Below are positions 31,267-40,338 of a stretch of DNA of 57,004 nt, piece after piece; the stretch's first letter is position 1; every line of letters begins with the position of its first letter. A program made the translations under genes and the position numbers. The notes under the pieces were generated by a model. That model ran no database searches. It was not told the DNA's origin and saw only the letters and a program-made list of their open reading frames with translations. This DNA comes from Roseomonas sp. 18066 (GTDB lineage Bacteria > Pseudomonadota > Alphaproteobacteria > Acetobacterales > Acetobacteraceae). The stretch lies in NCBI RefSeq assembly GCF_902706185.1, contig NZ_CACSJM010000018.1:1-57004 (forward strand), in the 5' to 3' direction.

Positions 31267-32391
31267 ATGAAAACAGCGCTAGTCCTCGGGGCCGGGATCA
31301 TGGGCCTCTCCGCCGCCTGGGGACTGCGCCGCGCCGGCTGGTCCGTCACCATCGTCGACCAGGACGAAACCCCCAACGAACGCGGCGCCAGCGTCGATGA
31401 ACACCGCCTGATCCGACACGCCTACGGCGCCGAGCTCGGCTACATGCGCATGGTCGACGCCGCCCACGACGCCTGGAACCAACTCTGGGCCGATCTCGGC
31501 GAAACCCTCTACGTCAAGACCGGCATGCTCGCCCTCGCCGACGCCCCCGGCGGATGGCTCGCCGAAAGCCGCGCCGGCCTGACCACCGGCAACTACCCCT
31601 TCGCCGATATCGACGCCCCCACCCTCGCCGCGCAATTCCCCATGCTGTCCGGCCACGGCATCCACGCGGCCTTCCGGATGGAGCATGCCGGCGTCCTGCT
31701 CGCCCGCCAGATCGTGGCCAGCCTCGCCCGCCACCTGGCCGCGAACGGCGTCACCTTCCTCCGCGCCCGCGCCAAGGAAGCCGACCCCGCCCGGGCCACC
31801 CTGACGCTGGAGGACGGCACGCAGAAAACCGCCGACCTGCTGGTCATCGCCGCCGGCCCCTGGATGCCGCGCTTCCTGCCCGGGCTGGCCGGGCGCGTCA
31901 CCGCCTCCCGCCAGATCGCCGTCTACCTGGAGCCGCCGCCCGAGCACCGCGCTGGCTGGGAAGCCGCGCCGATGGTGCTGGACCTGGCTAGCGACGGCGG
32001 TTTCTACGCCGTCCCCCCCGTCGCCGGCACCGCGCTGAAGGTCGGCGACCACCGCTTTTCCCTGTCGGGCGATGCGGAAACCGATTCCCGCACCCCGACG
32101 CCCGAAGAAGTCGAAGGCATCATGGCCCTCGTCCGCCCACGGCTGCGCGATGCGGCGGGCTACCGCGTCATCGGCGCCCGCGCCTGCTACTACGATGTCG
32201 AGCCGGAGGAGCGCTTCATCCTCGAGCCACTTGGCGACCGCGCGGTGGTGATGAGCGGCTTCTCCGGCCATGGCTTCAAGTTCGGCCCGCTGATGGGCCT
32301 GGCGGTGGCCGGCGAGGACCGCCTGGCCCGGGCCGGCTGGGCCGCCGGCCGGACGCTGCCTGTCACCGAAGCGTCACAGGGCATCGGCTGA
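31267..32391 (+). CDS. FAD-dependent amine oxidase, sarcosine oxidase-like
   Basis: 374 residues, DAO superfamily. The FAD-binding G-A-G-I-M-G is at 8-13 with acidic Asp near 31 (TIVDQDE). The C-terminal RACYYDVEPEERFIL and SGFSGHGFKFGPLMG match monomeric sarcosine oxidase/N-methyl-tryptophan oxidase, and the cysteine in RACYY aligns with the residue that binds FAD covalently in that family. Probable oxidation of a secondary amine with H2O2 release. ATG 31267 starts exactly at the Rossmann strand. It lies behind the terminator at 31150-31200, so it likely has its own promoter. Confidence 0.8.
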   Translation: MKTALVLGAGIMGLSAAWGLRRAGWSVTIVDQDETPNERGASVDEHRLIRHAYGAELGYMRMVDAAHDAWNQLWADLGETLYVKTGMLALADAPGGWLAESRAGLTTGNYPFADIDAPTLAAQFPMLSGHGIHAAFRMEHAGVLLARQIVASLARHLAANGVTFLRARAKEADPARATLTLEDGTQKTADLLVIAAGPWMPRFLPGLAGRVTASRQIAVYLEPPPEHRAGWEAAPMVLDLASDGGFYAVPPVAGTALKVGDHRFSLSGDAETDSRTPTPEEVEGIMALVRPRLRDAAGYRVIGARACYYDVEPEERFILEPLGDRAVVMSGFSGHGFKFGPLMGLAVAGEDRLARAGWAAGRTLPVTEASQGIG

Positions 32392-32437
32392 GGGCAGCGC
32401 TAGGCTCCGTCTCCTTCCAACACGCGGAACCGAGACG

Positions 32438-33712
32438 ATGCGCCGCCTGCTGCTCGCCACCTGCTTCCTGCTGCCGGGGCTTGCCGCCCAGGCCGCCCCC
32501 GAGATCACCATGCTGACCAGCGACGACCCGGCGCTCAGCCTGGGTCGCTTCGCCTTCCCCGGCGGCAAGGTGGTGGAGATGTCGGTGGGCATCGGCAGCG
32601 CCGCCTATCACCGCCCGGGCGACCCGGCCGACATCGTCTACACGCTCTCCGACCGCGGCCCGAACTTCGCCTGCAGCGAGGCGGAGGAGATCGCCGGCGT
32701 CCCGGCGGCCAAGCTCTGCGCCGAGGAGCCGCGCGGCCGGGTCTATCCGGTGCCCTCCTATGCGCCGACGCTCTATGGCCTGCGGCTGCTGCCCGAGCAG
32801 CGGCGCTTCCAGCTGTTCGAGGCGATCGCGCTGAAGCGCCCCGACGGCCAGCCAATCACCGGCCTGACCAACCCCCTGCCCGGCCGCACCGAGCAGCCGC
32901 TGGACGGCAATGGCCGGCGCCTGGCCTTCGACCCCTCCGCCATCGATGCCGAGGGGCTGATCCGCCTGCCCGACGGCCGCTTCTGGGTCGGCGAGGAAAA
33001 TGGCCCCTCGCTGGTCGAGGTCGCCGCCGATGGCCGCATCCGTCGCCGCGTGGTGCCCGTCGGCACGGCGGGCGAGTTCGCCGGCGCCGGCTACGAGGTG
33101 GTCGAGGGCCTGCCGGCGATCCTGGCCCGCCGCCAGTCGAACCGCGGCATCGAGAGCCTGACCGGCACGCCGGATGGCGCGACGCTCTACGCCCTGCTGC
33201 AGAACCCGCTGGCCAATCCGGATACCGCGGCCTTCCGCGCGGCGCGCAACACGCGGCTGCTGCGCTACGATCCTGCCGGCAACCGCGTCACCGGCGAATG
33301 GGTCTACCAGCTGGACGACCCGCGCAGCTTCCGCAACGACCCGTCGGATCGCCAGAGCGACCCGCGCATCTCGGAGATGGCCTGGCTCGGCCCCGACCGC
33401 TTGCTGGTGCTGGAGCGGACCGAGAAGACCACGAAGCTTTACGAAGTCCGCCTGGACGGCGCCGCGACGAACATCCTGGGCAGTTCCTGGGACGACCCCG
33501 CGACCCGTCCGACCCTGGAGCAGGGTGGCGCCGGCGTGGTGCCCTTGGAGAAGCGGCTGGTGCTGGACAGCGCCGACCATCCGGAGCTGCCGGGAAAGCT
33601 GGAGGGGATCGCGCTGCTGCCGGGCGGCGTGCTGATGCTGATCAATGATGATGACTTTGGCATCACCGGCGAGCGCACGCGCATCGCCTTGATCAGGGGT
33701 GTGCTGAACTGA
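32438..33712 (+). CDS. Secreted phytase-like esterase
   Basis: 424 residues. The signal peptide is MRRLLLATCFLLPGLAAQAA. The mature protein shows repeated beta-propeller-type blades (LSDRGPNF, GLIRLPDGRFWVGEENGPSLVEV, RGIESLTGTPDGATLYALLQ, LEGIALLPGGVLMLINDDDF), as in the esterase-like activity of phytase family. The conserved DRG, GEENGPSL and NDDDFG motifs fit. It probably works in the periplasm or outside on a phosphate ester or lactone; the substrate is unknown. Ends against the palindromic repeat at 33713. Confidence 0.75.
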   Translation: MRRLLLATCFLLPGLAAQAAPEITMLTSDDPALSLGRFAFPGGKVVEMSVGIGSAAYHRPGDPADIVYTLSDRGPNFACSEAEEIAGVPAAKLCAEEPRGRVYPVPSYAPTLYGLRLLPEQRRFQLFEAIALKRPDGQPITGLTNPLPGRTEQPLDGNGRRLAFDPSAIDAEGLIRLPDGRFWVGEENGPSLVEVAADGRIRRRVVPVGTAGEFAGAGYEVVEGLPAILARRQSNRGIESLTGTPDGATLYALLQNPLANPDTAAFRAARNTRLLRYDPAGNRVTGEWVYQLDDPRSFRNDPSDRQSDPRISEMAWLGPDRLLVLERTEKTTKLYEVRLDGAATNILGSSWDDPATRPTLEQGGAGVVPLEKRLVLDSADHPELPGKLEGIALLPGGVLMLINDDDFGITGERTRIALIRGVLN

Positions 33713-33744
33713 TGTGGGGGTCCGGGGGCATTCAATGCCCCCGG
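33713..33744. repeat. 32-bp palindromic repeat, copy 1
   Basis: TGTGGGGGT is followed by CCGGGGGCATT-c-AATGCCCCCGG (arms 33722-33732 and 33734-33744). An exact inverted copy is at 42132-42163. It lies between convergent genes and can act as a two-way terminator. Confidence 0.85.
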
Positions 33745-33755
33745 TGCTTTCTGAC

Positions 33756-35168
33756 TTACTTAAAGATCAACGGCGCATCATCGGACGGCGCCTCCGGCAT
33801 CGGCACGTCGATGACCACCGAGTTCGGATCGACCGTGCTGGCCGGTTCCAGCCAGTAGGTCACGCTTTCCGGCCAGAAGATCACGATGGCCACCAGGATC
33901 AGCTGCAGCCCGACCCAGGGGATGGCGCCCCAGTAGATGTCGGAGGACCGCACTTCCTTCGGCGCGATGCCGCGCAGGTAGAACAGCGCGAAGCCGAAGG
34001 GCGGGTGCATGAAGCTGGTCTGCATGTTCACGCAGAGCAGCACGCCGAACCAGACCAGGTTGATGTCGAGCTTGGCGGCCACCGGCGCCAGCAGCGGGAT
34101 GACGATGAAGGCGATCTCGAAGAAGTCGAGGAAGAAGGCCAGGAAGAAGATGAAGATATTGACGAAGACCAGGAAGCCGGTCTGACCGCCGGGCAGGTGC
34201 GACAGCAGGTGCTCGATCCAGAGGCCGCCATCGACGCCCTGGAAGACCAGGCTGAAGACGGTGGAGCCGACCAGGATGAAGATGACCATGCAGGTGATGC
34301 GCATGGTGTTGTCCATGGCCTCCCGCACCAGCTTCCAGGACAGGCGGCCGTTGATGGCGGCCAGGCCAATGGCGCCCACCGCGCCCATGGCGCCGGCTTC
34401 CGTCGGCGTGGCGAGGCCCATGAAGATGGTGCCGAGGACCAGGAAGATCAGCACGACCGAGGGCACCATGCCCTTGAGGACGCGCCAGATCAGCGGCCAG
34501 CCGCGCTGGTGCAGCGCCTCCGGCGGCAGGGCCGGCACCTTGTGGGGGGCGAAGATCGAGACGCCGGCGATGAACAGGACGAAGAGCAGGACCTGCAGGA
34601 TCGAGGGGCCGATGGCGCCGGCATACATGTCGCCGACGCTCTTGCCGAGCTGGTCGCCCAGGATGATCAGCACCAGCGACGGCGGGATGACCTGGGTGAT
34701 GGTGCCCGAGGCCGCGATCACGCCGGTCGCGATCCGCATGTCATAGCCATATTTCATCATGATCGGCAGGCTGATCATGCCCATGGCGATGACCGAGGCC
34801 GCCACCGTGCCGGTGATGGCGCCGAGCACCGCGCCCACCAGGATGACGGCATAGGCCAGGCCCCCCGGGATCTTGCCGAAGAGCTGTCCGGTGCCCTCCA
34901 GCAGGTCCTCGGCCAAGCCGCAGCGTTCCAGGATCGCCCCCATCAGCGTGAAGAAGGGGATCGAGAGCAGCAGCTCGTTCGACATGATGCCGAAGACGCG
35001 GAACGGCAGGTTGCCCAGATAGGCCGAGGTGAAATAGCCGAGCTCGATCGAGAGGAAGCCGAAGAACAGCCCGACCGCGGCCAGCGAGAAGGCCACCGGG
35101 AAGCCGATCAGCAGGAACACGACGAGGCCGCCGAACATCAGCGGCGGCATCATCTCAAGGGTCAGCAT
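33756..35168 (-). CDS. TRAP transporter large permease, second system
   Basis: 470 residues and about 12 transmembrane segments. It starts with PPLMFGGLVVFLLIGFPVAF and ends with the TakM/FcbT3-type tail (SSDIYWGAIPWVGLQLILVA). Family features include TGTVAASVIAMGMISLPIMM, SGTITQVIPPSLVLIILGDQ and MHPPFGFALFYLRGIAPKEV. It belongs to the longer DctM group used by alpha-keto acid and aromatic-acid TRAP systems. It is downstream of its small permease and binding protein on the minus strand. Confidence 0.85.
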   Translation of the reverse strand: MLTLEMMPPLMFGGLVVFLLIGFPVAFSLAAVGLFFGFLSIELGYFTSAYLGNLPFRVFGIMSNELLLSIPFFTLMGAILERCGLAEDLLEGTGQLFGKIPGGLAYAVILVGAVLGAITGTVAASVIAMGMISLPIMMKYGYDMRIATGVIAASGTITQVIPPSLVLIILGDQLGKSVGDMYAGAIGPSILQVLLFVLFIAGVSIFAPHKVPALPPEALHQRGWPLIWRVLKGMVPSVVLIFLVLGTIFMGLATPTEAGAMGAVGAIGLAAINGRLSWKLVREAMDNTMRITCMVIFILVGSTVFSLVFQGVDGGLWIEHLLSHLPGGQTGFLVFVNIFIFFLAFFLDFFEIAFIVIPLLAPVAAKLDINLVWFGVLLCVNMQTSFMHPPFGFALFYLRGIAPKEVRSSDIYWGAIPWVGLQLILVAIVIFWPESVTYWLEPASTVDPNSVVIDVPMPEAPSDDAPLIFK

Positions 35169-35199
35169 CGGGCGGAGACTTCCGGATTGCGGTTGCGGA

Positions 35200-35748
35200 T
35201 CACTGTTCGGGCCGGTGGTAGTCGACCACCACCTCGGTTTCCGGCTGGATGCCGCGCAGCAGGGCGATGCGCTTGATCAGCTCGGACAGGCCCTGCAGCA
35301 GGACCAGCAGGAAGCCCACCGGCAGCACCAGCTTGACCGGCCAGCGCAGCAGGCCGCCGGCGTTGGAGCTGTCTTCCATGCGCAGGAAGCTGTCGAGGAA
35401 GAAGGGCCAGGTCATCCAGGCCAGCAGGCCCATGGCCGGCAGCAGGAAGAAGATCAGCCCCAGGATATCGACCCAGAGCCGCGCCTTGGCCGAGATATTG
35501 CCGAAGACCAGGTCGACGCGGACATGCTCGTTGCGCAGCAGCGTCGGCGCCGCGCCCAGCATGACGATGCCGGCGAAGAAGTACCACTGCACCTCCAGCC
35601 AGGCGTTCGAGGAGTAGCTGATGCCGTAGCGGACCACGGCGTTGCCGGCGCTCACCACGCAGGCGATCAGCACCAGCCAGTAGGCGATCACGCCGAAGGC
35701 ACCGCTGATCCGGTCCATCACCCGACTGAAGCCAAGCAGGGCACCCAT
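35200..35748 (-). CDS. TRAP transporter small permease, second system
   Basis: 182 residues from ATG 35748; the upstream frame extension is Pro-rich and not part of the fold. Four hydrophobic helices are visible: FGVIAYWLVLIACVVSAGNAV, VQWYFFAGIVMLGAAPTLL, LWVDILGLIFFLLPAMGLL and LVLPVGFLLVLLQGLSEL. The HVRVDLV stretch is typical of this family. It sits between the binding protein and the large permease. The gap of 194 bases to the binding-protein gene contains no gene I can see. Confidence 0.8.
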   Translation of the reverse strand: MGALLGFSRVMDRISGAFGVIAYWLVLIACVVSAGNAVVRYGISYSSNAWLEVQWYFFAGIVMLGAAPTLLRNEHVRVDLVFGNISAKARLWVDILGLIFFLLPAMGLLAWMTWPFFLDSFLRMEDSSNAGGLLRWPVKLVLPVGFLLVLLQGLSELIKRIALLRGIQPETEVVVDYHRPEQ

Positions 35749-35942
35749 GCGCCGGGGTCCTCCCAAGGGATACGAGAAAGAAAAGGAGGGCGGCGGGGGT
35801 GGCCCCGCTGCCGTTTGTTGCCAGGGCGGCCCTGGGCGAGCAGCTTTTAGCAAAGCCGCGCCGGAATGACAGGCGGGATCGCGAGCCCGCCCGGCATGGC
35901 GGCCCCGCGCCGGCTGTCAGCGCCAGGACTTAGCGCCGGTGA

Positions 35943-37055
35943 TCAGCGCCGGTTCTGGGCCTCCTGCCCGTACATCCCGTAGACGAACTGGTCGAAGGAG
36001 TTCTCGGCGACGCGGAACCAGCCGTACTGGGCCTCGCGGAAGGCCTTCCAGTGCTCGAAGACCTTCTTGAAGGTCGGGTTCTTCGCCGAGGTCTCGTCAT
36101 AGAGCTCGAAGGCAGCCTTGTAGCTGGCCAGCAGGACCTCGCGCGGGAAGGGCCGCAGCTGGGTGCCGGCGGCGATCAGCCGGCGCAGCGCCGGCGGGTT
36201 CTGCACGTCGTACTTGGCCATGGTCTCGATGGTGGCGTCGCGGCAGGCGCTTTCCAGCACCTCGCGGTACAGCGGCGGCAGCTCCTCCAGCTTGGCCTTG
36301 TTCACGAAGAGGGACAGGTTGAGGCAGCCCTCCCACCAGCCGGGGTAGTAGTAGAAGGGGGCGACGCGGTTGAAGCCCAGCTTCTCGTCGTCATAGGGGC
36401 CGATCCATTCGGCGGCGTCGATGGTGCCCTTCTCCAGCGCCGGATAGATGTCGCCGCCGGCGATCTGCTGCGGCACCACGCCCAGCTTCTGCAGCACGTT
36501 GCCGGCGAAGCCGCCGACGCGGAACTTCAGCCCCTCCAGGTCCTTGACGGTCTTGATCTCTTTCCGGAACCAGCCGCCCATCTGGGCGCCGGTGTTGCCG
36601 GCGGGGATGGAGACCATGTTGTAGCTGGCGAAGAAGTCCTTCATCACCTCGCGCCCGCCGCCCTGCTGCAGCCAGGCATTGGTCTGGCGCATGTTCAGGC
36701 CGAAGGGCACGGCGCCGTCGAAGGCGAAGGTCGGGTCCTTGCCGACGAAGTAATAGGCCGCCGTATGGGCGCATTCGACCGTGCCGTTCTGCACGGCATC
36801 CGCCACCTGCAGCCCGGGCACCAGCTCGCCGGCGGGGAAGGCGCGGATTTGGAACTTGTTGTCGGTGAGCGCCGCGACCCGCTTGGCGACATGCTCGCCG
36901 GCGCCCCAGATGGTGTCCAGCGAGCGCGGGAAGGAGCTGGCCAGGCGCCAGCGGACTTCGGGGGCGGACTGCGCGAGGGCAGGGGTGGAAAGGCTGGCAG
37001 CCATGGCGGTGGTGCCGATGACGGCGCCCCCCGCCAGCAATTGGCGACGGATCAT
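35943..37055 (-). CDS. TakP-like TRAP substrate-binding protein
   Basis: 370 residues from ATG 37055, which opens a signal peptide (MIRRQLLAGGAVIGTTAMAA then SLSTPALAQS); the twin Arg suggests possible Tat export. The sequence AGELVPGLQVADAVQNGTVE, GGWFRKEIKTVKDLEGLKFR and PGWWEGCLNLSLFVNKAKLE match TakP-type proteins that bind alpha-keto acids (pyruvate) or related acids with a metal. Long helices at the C-terminus complete the family pattern. The nearby D-lactate dehydrogenase-type gene suggests a 2-hydroxy or 2-oxo acid ligand (inference). Confidence 0.8.
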   Translation of the reverse strand: MIRRQLLAGGAVIGTTAMAASLSTPALAQSAPEVRWRLASSFPRSLDTIWGAGEHVAKRVAALTDNKFQIRAFPAGELVPGLQVADAVQNGTVECAHTAAYYFVGKDPTFAFDGAVPFGLNMRQTNAWLQQGGGREVMKDFFASYNMVSIPAGNTGAQMGGWFRKEIKTVKDLEGLKFRVGGFAGNVLQKLGVVPQQIAGGDIYPALEKGTIDAAEWIGPYDDEKLGFNRVAPFYYYPGWWEGCLNLSLFVNKAKLEELPPLYREVLESACRDATIETMAKYDVQNPPALRRLIAAGTQLRPFPREVLLASYKAAFELYDETSAKNPTFKKVFEHWKAFREAQYGWFRVAENSFDQFVYGMYGQEAQNRR

Positions 37056-37207
37056 CTGTATCCTTGGCTCCCTTGGACATCCGCGGACTTTCCGCCGCAG
37101 AACCCCGACAGTTTCCGGCAATTCCAAGGCTTTGTCATCCGCGGAACGTTACGGCGTGCGGTCCAGCGAGTTACCAATCCTTCATCTATCGCCCATCTTG
37201 CCCGGGA

Positions 37208-38782
37208 TCACAGCAGGAAGTCGGAAGCCGCCAGGATGCCGGTGAAGCCGGTCAGCTGGATCGCCATCTCCACCGTGCCGGTCGCCGCATCGGCATTGAC
37301 CTGGACCAGGGTGTTGCCGCCGGAGACGACGGCGCGCACCTGGCCGGCGGCGGTGAAGGCGGCCGTGCCGATGAAGGCGAAGCTCTCATCGGCCGCCGTG
37401 GCGGTGACCGCGTCGATGTCGCGCAGCACCAGCCGGTCGGCGCCCTTGGTGAAGTCGGTGACGATGTCGGGGGCGGCGGCGCTGCTTTCCTCCAGCCAGT
37501 CCCATTCGAAGCGGTCGCTGCCGGCGCCGCCGGTCAGGGTGTCGCGCCCGGCCTGGCCGAGCAGCCGGTCATTGCCCTCGCCGCCCAGCAGGGTGTCGTT
37601 GCCGGCGCCGCCCAGCAGCGTGTCGTTGCCGCCGAGGCCGCTCAGGATATTGGCCGCGGCATTGCCGTCGAGCCGGTTGGCCGCCTCGTTGCCGGTGCCG
37701 TTCAGCGCGGCGGAACCCGCCAGGCTCAGCCGCTCGACGAAGCTGGTCAGGGTATAGGTGATGCTGGCGATGACCCGGTCATTGCCGCCCAGCGTGCCGG
37801 CGAGCTCCACCACCAGATCGCCGGCATTGTCGACATAATAGACGTCGTTGTCCTGGCCGCCTTCCAGGGTGTCGGCGCCGGCGCGGCCGTCCAGGGTGTC
37901 GCGCCCGTCGCGGCCGACCAGGCTATTGGCCTTGGCGTCGCCATAGATCTTGTCGTTGAAGCGGCTGCCATAGACGACCTCGATGTTCTTCAGGATATCG
38001 GCGCCGTCATAGTCGCTGACGTATTGCGCCGTGGTCCTGGCCAGGTCGACCTTGATGCCGCCGGTGCTGTCCCGGTAGTCGATGCGATCGGCCTCGCCGG
38101 CGCCGCCGTCATAGCTGTCGAAGCCGCGGCTGCCGCGGAAGATCTCGCGTCCCGCGCCGCCGATGACGGTGTCGTTGCCGTCGCCCGGATTGACGAAGGC
38201 GAACTGGGTGCCGGCGGAAATGGTGATGCTGTCGTCGCCGTCGAAGGTCGAGACATAGTCGTAGTAGCCGCCGCCGGAGGTGACGGTGTCGTCCTCCTCG
38301 GTGCCGAGGATGGCCTCCATCCCGTCGCCCTGGTTGGTGCCGGCCAGGCCGGCGGCGAAGACCACCTTGGTCAGGCTGGCATCCAGCCCGTAATTCAGGT
38401 TGCTCAGCGTCAGGTCGGCCTCGATGCCGCCGAGCGCCGAGCCGGCATAGTGGTTCAGGATGCGGATGCCGTTGGCCGGGACCTGGGTATAATCCTCGTC
38501 CTCGACGAAGAAGATCACCAGGTCGGCGCCGTCGCGCTTCGCCCAGTCGAAATCGTAGAAATGGCCCATGACCTTCAGCCGGTCGCCGAGCTCGGCATCG
38601 GCGATGCTGTCGAAGCCCTCGTTCTGGCGCAGGATGAACAGGTCGTTGCCCGCGCCGCCGACCAGCACGTCGTTGCCGGCGCGGCCGTCCAGCCGGTCGT
38701 TCCCGGCGGCGCCATAGAGCACGTCATTGCCGCCGGTGCCGCTCAGCACATCGCTGCCGGCAGTGCCGATCGTATAGGCCAT
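37208..38782 (-). CDS. RTX (hemolysin-type) calcium-binding protein
   Basis: 524 residues. Nonapeptide repeats (GGxGxDxLx) occur at residues 6-48 and about 367-423, separated by a Gly/Asp-rich beta domain. The repeats fold into a parallel beta-roll when they bind calcium outside the cell. The C-terminus, with an FTKGADRLVL stretch and a hydrophobic end (ILAASDFLL), fits type I secretion, which needs no N-terminal signal. No ABC exporter, membrane-fusion protein or enzyme domain is seen here, so partner genes are elsewhere. Not a toxin by any visible domain. Confidence 0.8.
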   Translation of the reverse strand: MAYTIGTAGSDVLSGTGGNDVLYGAAGNDRLDGRAGNDVLVGGAGNDLFILRQNEGFDSIADAELGDRLKVMGHFYDFDWAKRDGADLVIFFVEDEDYTQVPANGIRILNHYAGSALGGIEADLTLSNLNYGLDASLTKVVFAAGLAGTNQGDGMEAILGTEEDDTVTSGGGYYDYVSTFDGDDSITISAGTQFAFVNPGDGNDTVIGGAGREIFRGSRGFDSYDGGAGEADRIDYRDSTGGIKVDLARTTAQYVSDYDGADILKNIEVVYGSRFNDKIYGDAKANSLVGRDGRDTLDGRAGADTLEGGQDNDVYYVDNAGDLVVELAGTLGGNDRVIASITYTLTSFVERLSLAGSAALNGTGNEAANRLDGNAAANILSGLGGNDTLLGGAGNDTLLGGEGNDRLLGQAGRDTLTGGAGSDRFEWDWLEESSAAAPDIVTDFTKGADRLVLRDIDAVTATAADESFAFIGTAAFTAAGQVRAVVSGGNTLVQVNADAATGTVEMAIQLTGFTGILAASDFLL

Positions 38783-38801
38783 GGCCCGTCTCCCGCCCCG
38801 A

Positions 38802-38810
38802 GAATGATTC
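38802..38810. promoter_or_regulatory. Possible Fur/Irr-type operator upstream of RTX gene
   Basis: GAATGATTC, a 9-base perfect palindrome within GAGAATGATTCCC, 20 bases before the RTX start. The core resembles iron-regulator boxes of alphaproteobacteria, but one partial match is weak. Confidence 0.3.
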
Positions 38811-38949
38811 CCAATAAGGAACGATCCTAGTCGCGGGGGCGTGAGCCAGCCATGCTGATCACGGCCGGCGCGGCCCTGGCCAGGTTAAAAGAATTTCAGG
38901 AAAATGAAGGCGCTGCGGGGGTTTTCCCGGCCCGCAACGCCCTCGCGCC

Positions 38950-40338
38950 TCAGTTGAAGAACAGCTTGCCCGGGTTGAGGATGCCCTTCGGATCCAGGCT
39001 GTGCTTCAGCCCGCGCATCACGTCCAGCACCTCGGCGCCATGCTCCTCGACCAGGAACTCGCGCTTGCCCAGGCCGATGCCATGCTCGCCCGAGCAGGTG
39101 CCGCCCAGCGCCAGGCCGCGGGCGACGATGCGGCGGTCCAGCTCCCAGGCGCGCTCCAGCCCGGTCGGGTCGTCGCTCGGGAACAGGATGACGCAGTGGA
39201 AATTGCCGTCGCCGACATGGCCGACGATGCAGGTGTTCTGGCCCATCTCCACCGCCGTCTCCTTGGCATGGACGATGGCCTCGGCCAGGCGGGAGATCGG
39301 CACGCAGACATCGGTGGTGATGCCGCGGCAGCCCGGATACAGCGCGTTGGCCGCCCACCAGGCGTCGTGCCGCGCCTTCCACAGCTTGCCGCGCGCCTCG
39401 GCATCCTCGGCCCAGGCGAAGCCGCGGCCGCCCATCTCGTTGGCCAGGGCCTCGACCGCCTCGGCCTGCTCGCGCACGGCGCTCGGGCTGCCGTGGAATT
39501 CCAGGAACAGCGTCGGCATCGGCTCGAAGGCCAGCTTGGAATAGGCGATGGAGGCGCGCATCTGGTCGGCATCCGCCAGCTCGATGCGGGCGACCGGGAT
39601 GCCGGCCTGCATGGTCATGATCACCGTCTCGACGGCGGCCTGCAGGCTGTCGAACTGGCAGACCGCGGCGGTGGTCGCCTCCGGGATGCCCTGCAGCCGC
39701 AGCCGCACCTTGGTGACGACGCCCAGCGTCCCCTCGGAGCCGACGAACAGCCGGGTCAGGTCGTAGCCATTGGCCGACTTGCGGGTGCGGCCACCGGTCT
39801 GGATGACGCGGCCATCGGCCAGCACCACCTCGAGCCCCAGCGTCGCCTCGCGCATGGTGCCGTAGCGGACGGCGTTGGTGCCGCTGGCCCGCGTCGCCAC
39901 CATGCCGCCCAGGCTGCAATGGCTGCCGGGATCGACCGGGAAGAACAGCCCCTGGTCGCGCAGATAGTCGTTCAGCTGGTGGCGGCTGACGCCCGGCTCG
40001 ACCAGGCAGTCCATGTCCTCGGCATTGACCTCCAGCACCTGGGTCATGCGCGACAGGTCCAGGCTGATGCCGCGCTGCACCGGGACCACATGGCCTTCCA
40101 GGCTGGTGCCGGCGCCGAAGGGGGTCACGGCGATGCCATGCGTGTTGCACAGCGCCAGCAGCCGCGACACTTCCTCGGTGGTCTCGACGAAGGCCACCGC
40201 GTCGGGCAGCACCGGCGGGTTGGCGTCCTCGCCCTTGGAATGCTGCTCGCGGATGGCGGCGTTGGTGGACAGGCGGTCGCCCAGGAAGGCGCGGGCCGCG
40301 GCCAGCACGGTGTCGAGCGGGTTGGTGTCGATGGTCAT
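38950..40338 (-). CDS. FAD-linked D-lactate dehydrogenase-type oxidoreductase
   Basis: 462 residues, FAD-linked oxidase family (D-lactate dehydrogenase, cytochrome type / GlcD-like). It should oxidise a D-2-hydroxy acid to a 2-oxo acid and pass electrons to the chain. The FAD-binding signature is VTPFGAGTSLEGHVVPV (71-87), with PGSHCSLGGMVATRASGTNA and YGTMREATLGLEVV following. The C-terminal catalytic region has VGDGNFHCVILFP and CSGEHGIGLGKREFL. The ATG at 40338 overlaps the stop of the upstream gene, so coupling is expected. Substrate: D-lactate by similarity; the nearby TakP-like transporter fits. Confidence 0.85.
   Translation of the reverse strand: MTIDTNPLDTVLAAARAFLGDRLSTNAAIREQHSKGEDANPPVLPDAVAFVETTEEVSRLLALCNTHGIAVTPFGAGTSLEGHVVPVQRGISLDLSRMTQVLEVNAEDMDCLVEPGVSRHQLNDYLRDQGLFFPVDPGSHCSLGGMVATRASGTNAVRYGTMREATLGLEVVLADGRVIQTGGRTRKSANGYDLTRLFVGSEGTLGVVTKVRLRLQGIPEATTAAVCQFDSLQAAVETVIMTMQAGIPVARIELADADQMRASIAYSKLAFEPMPTLFLEFHGSPSAVREQAEAVEALANEMGGRGFAWAEDAEARGKLWKARHDAWWAANALYPGCRGITTDVCVPISRLAEAIVHAKETAVEMGQNTCIVGHVGDGNFHCVILFPSDDPTGLERAWELDRRIVARGLALGGTCSGEHGIGLGKREFLVEEHGAEVLDVMRGLKHSLDPKGILNPGKLFFN

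Noticed and set aside
33714..35276. 520-codon plus-strand ORF opposite the second TRAP permease
   Set aside because: Composition is Gln/Asp/His-rich antisense shadow of the DctM gene, which has a clear membrane protein pattern.
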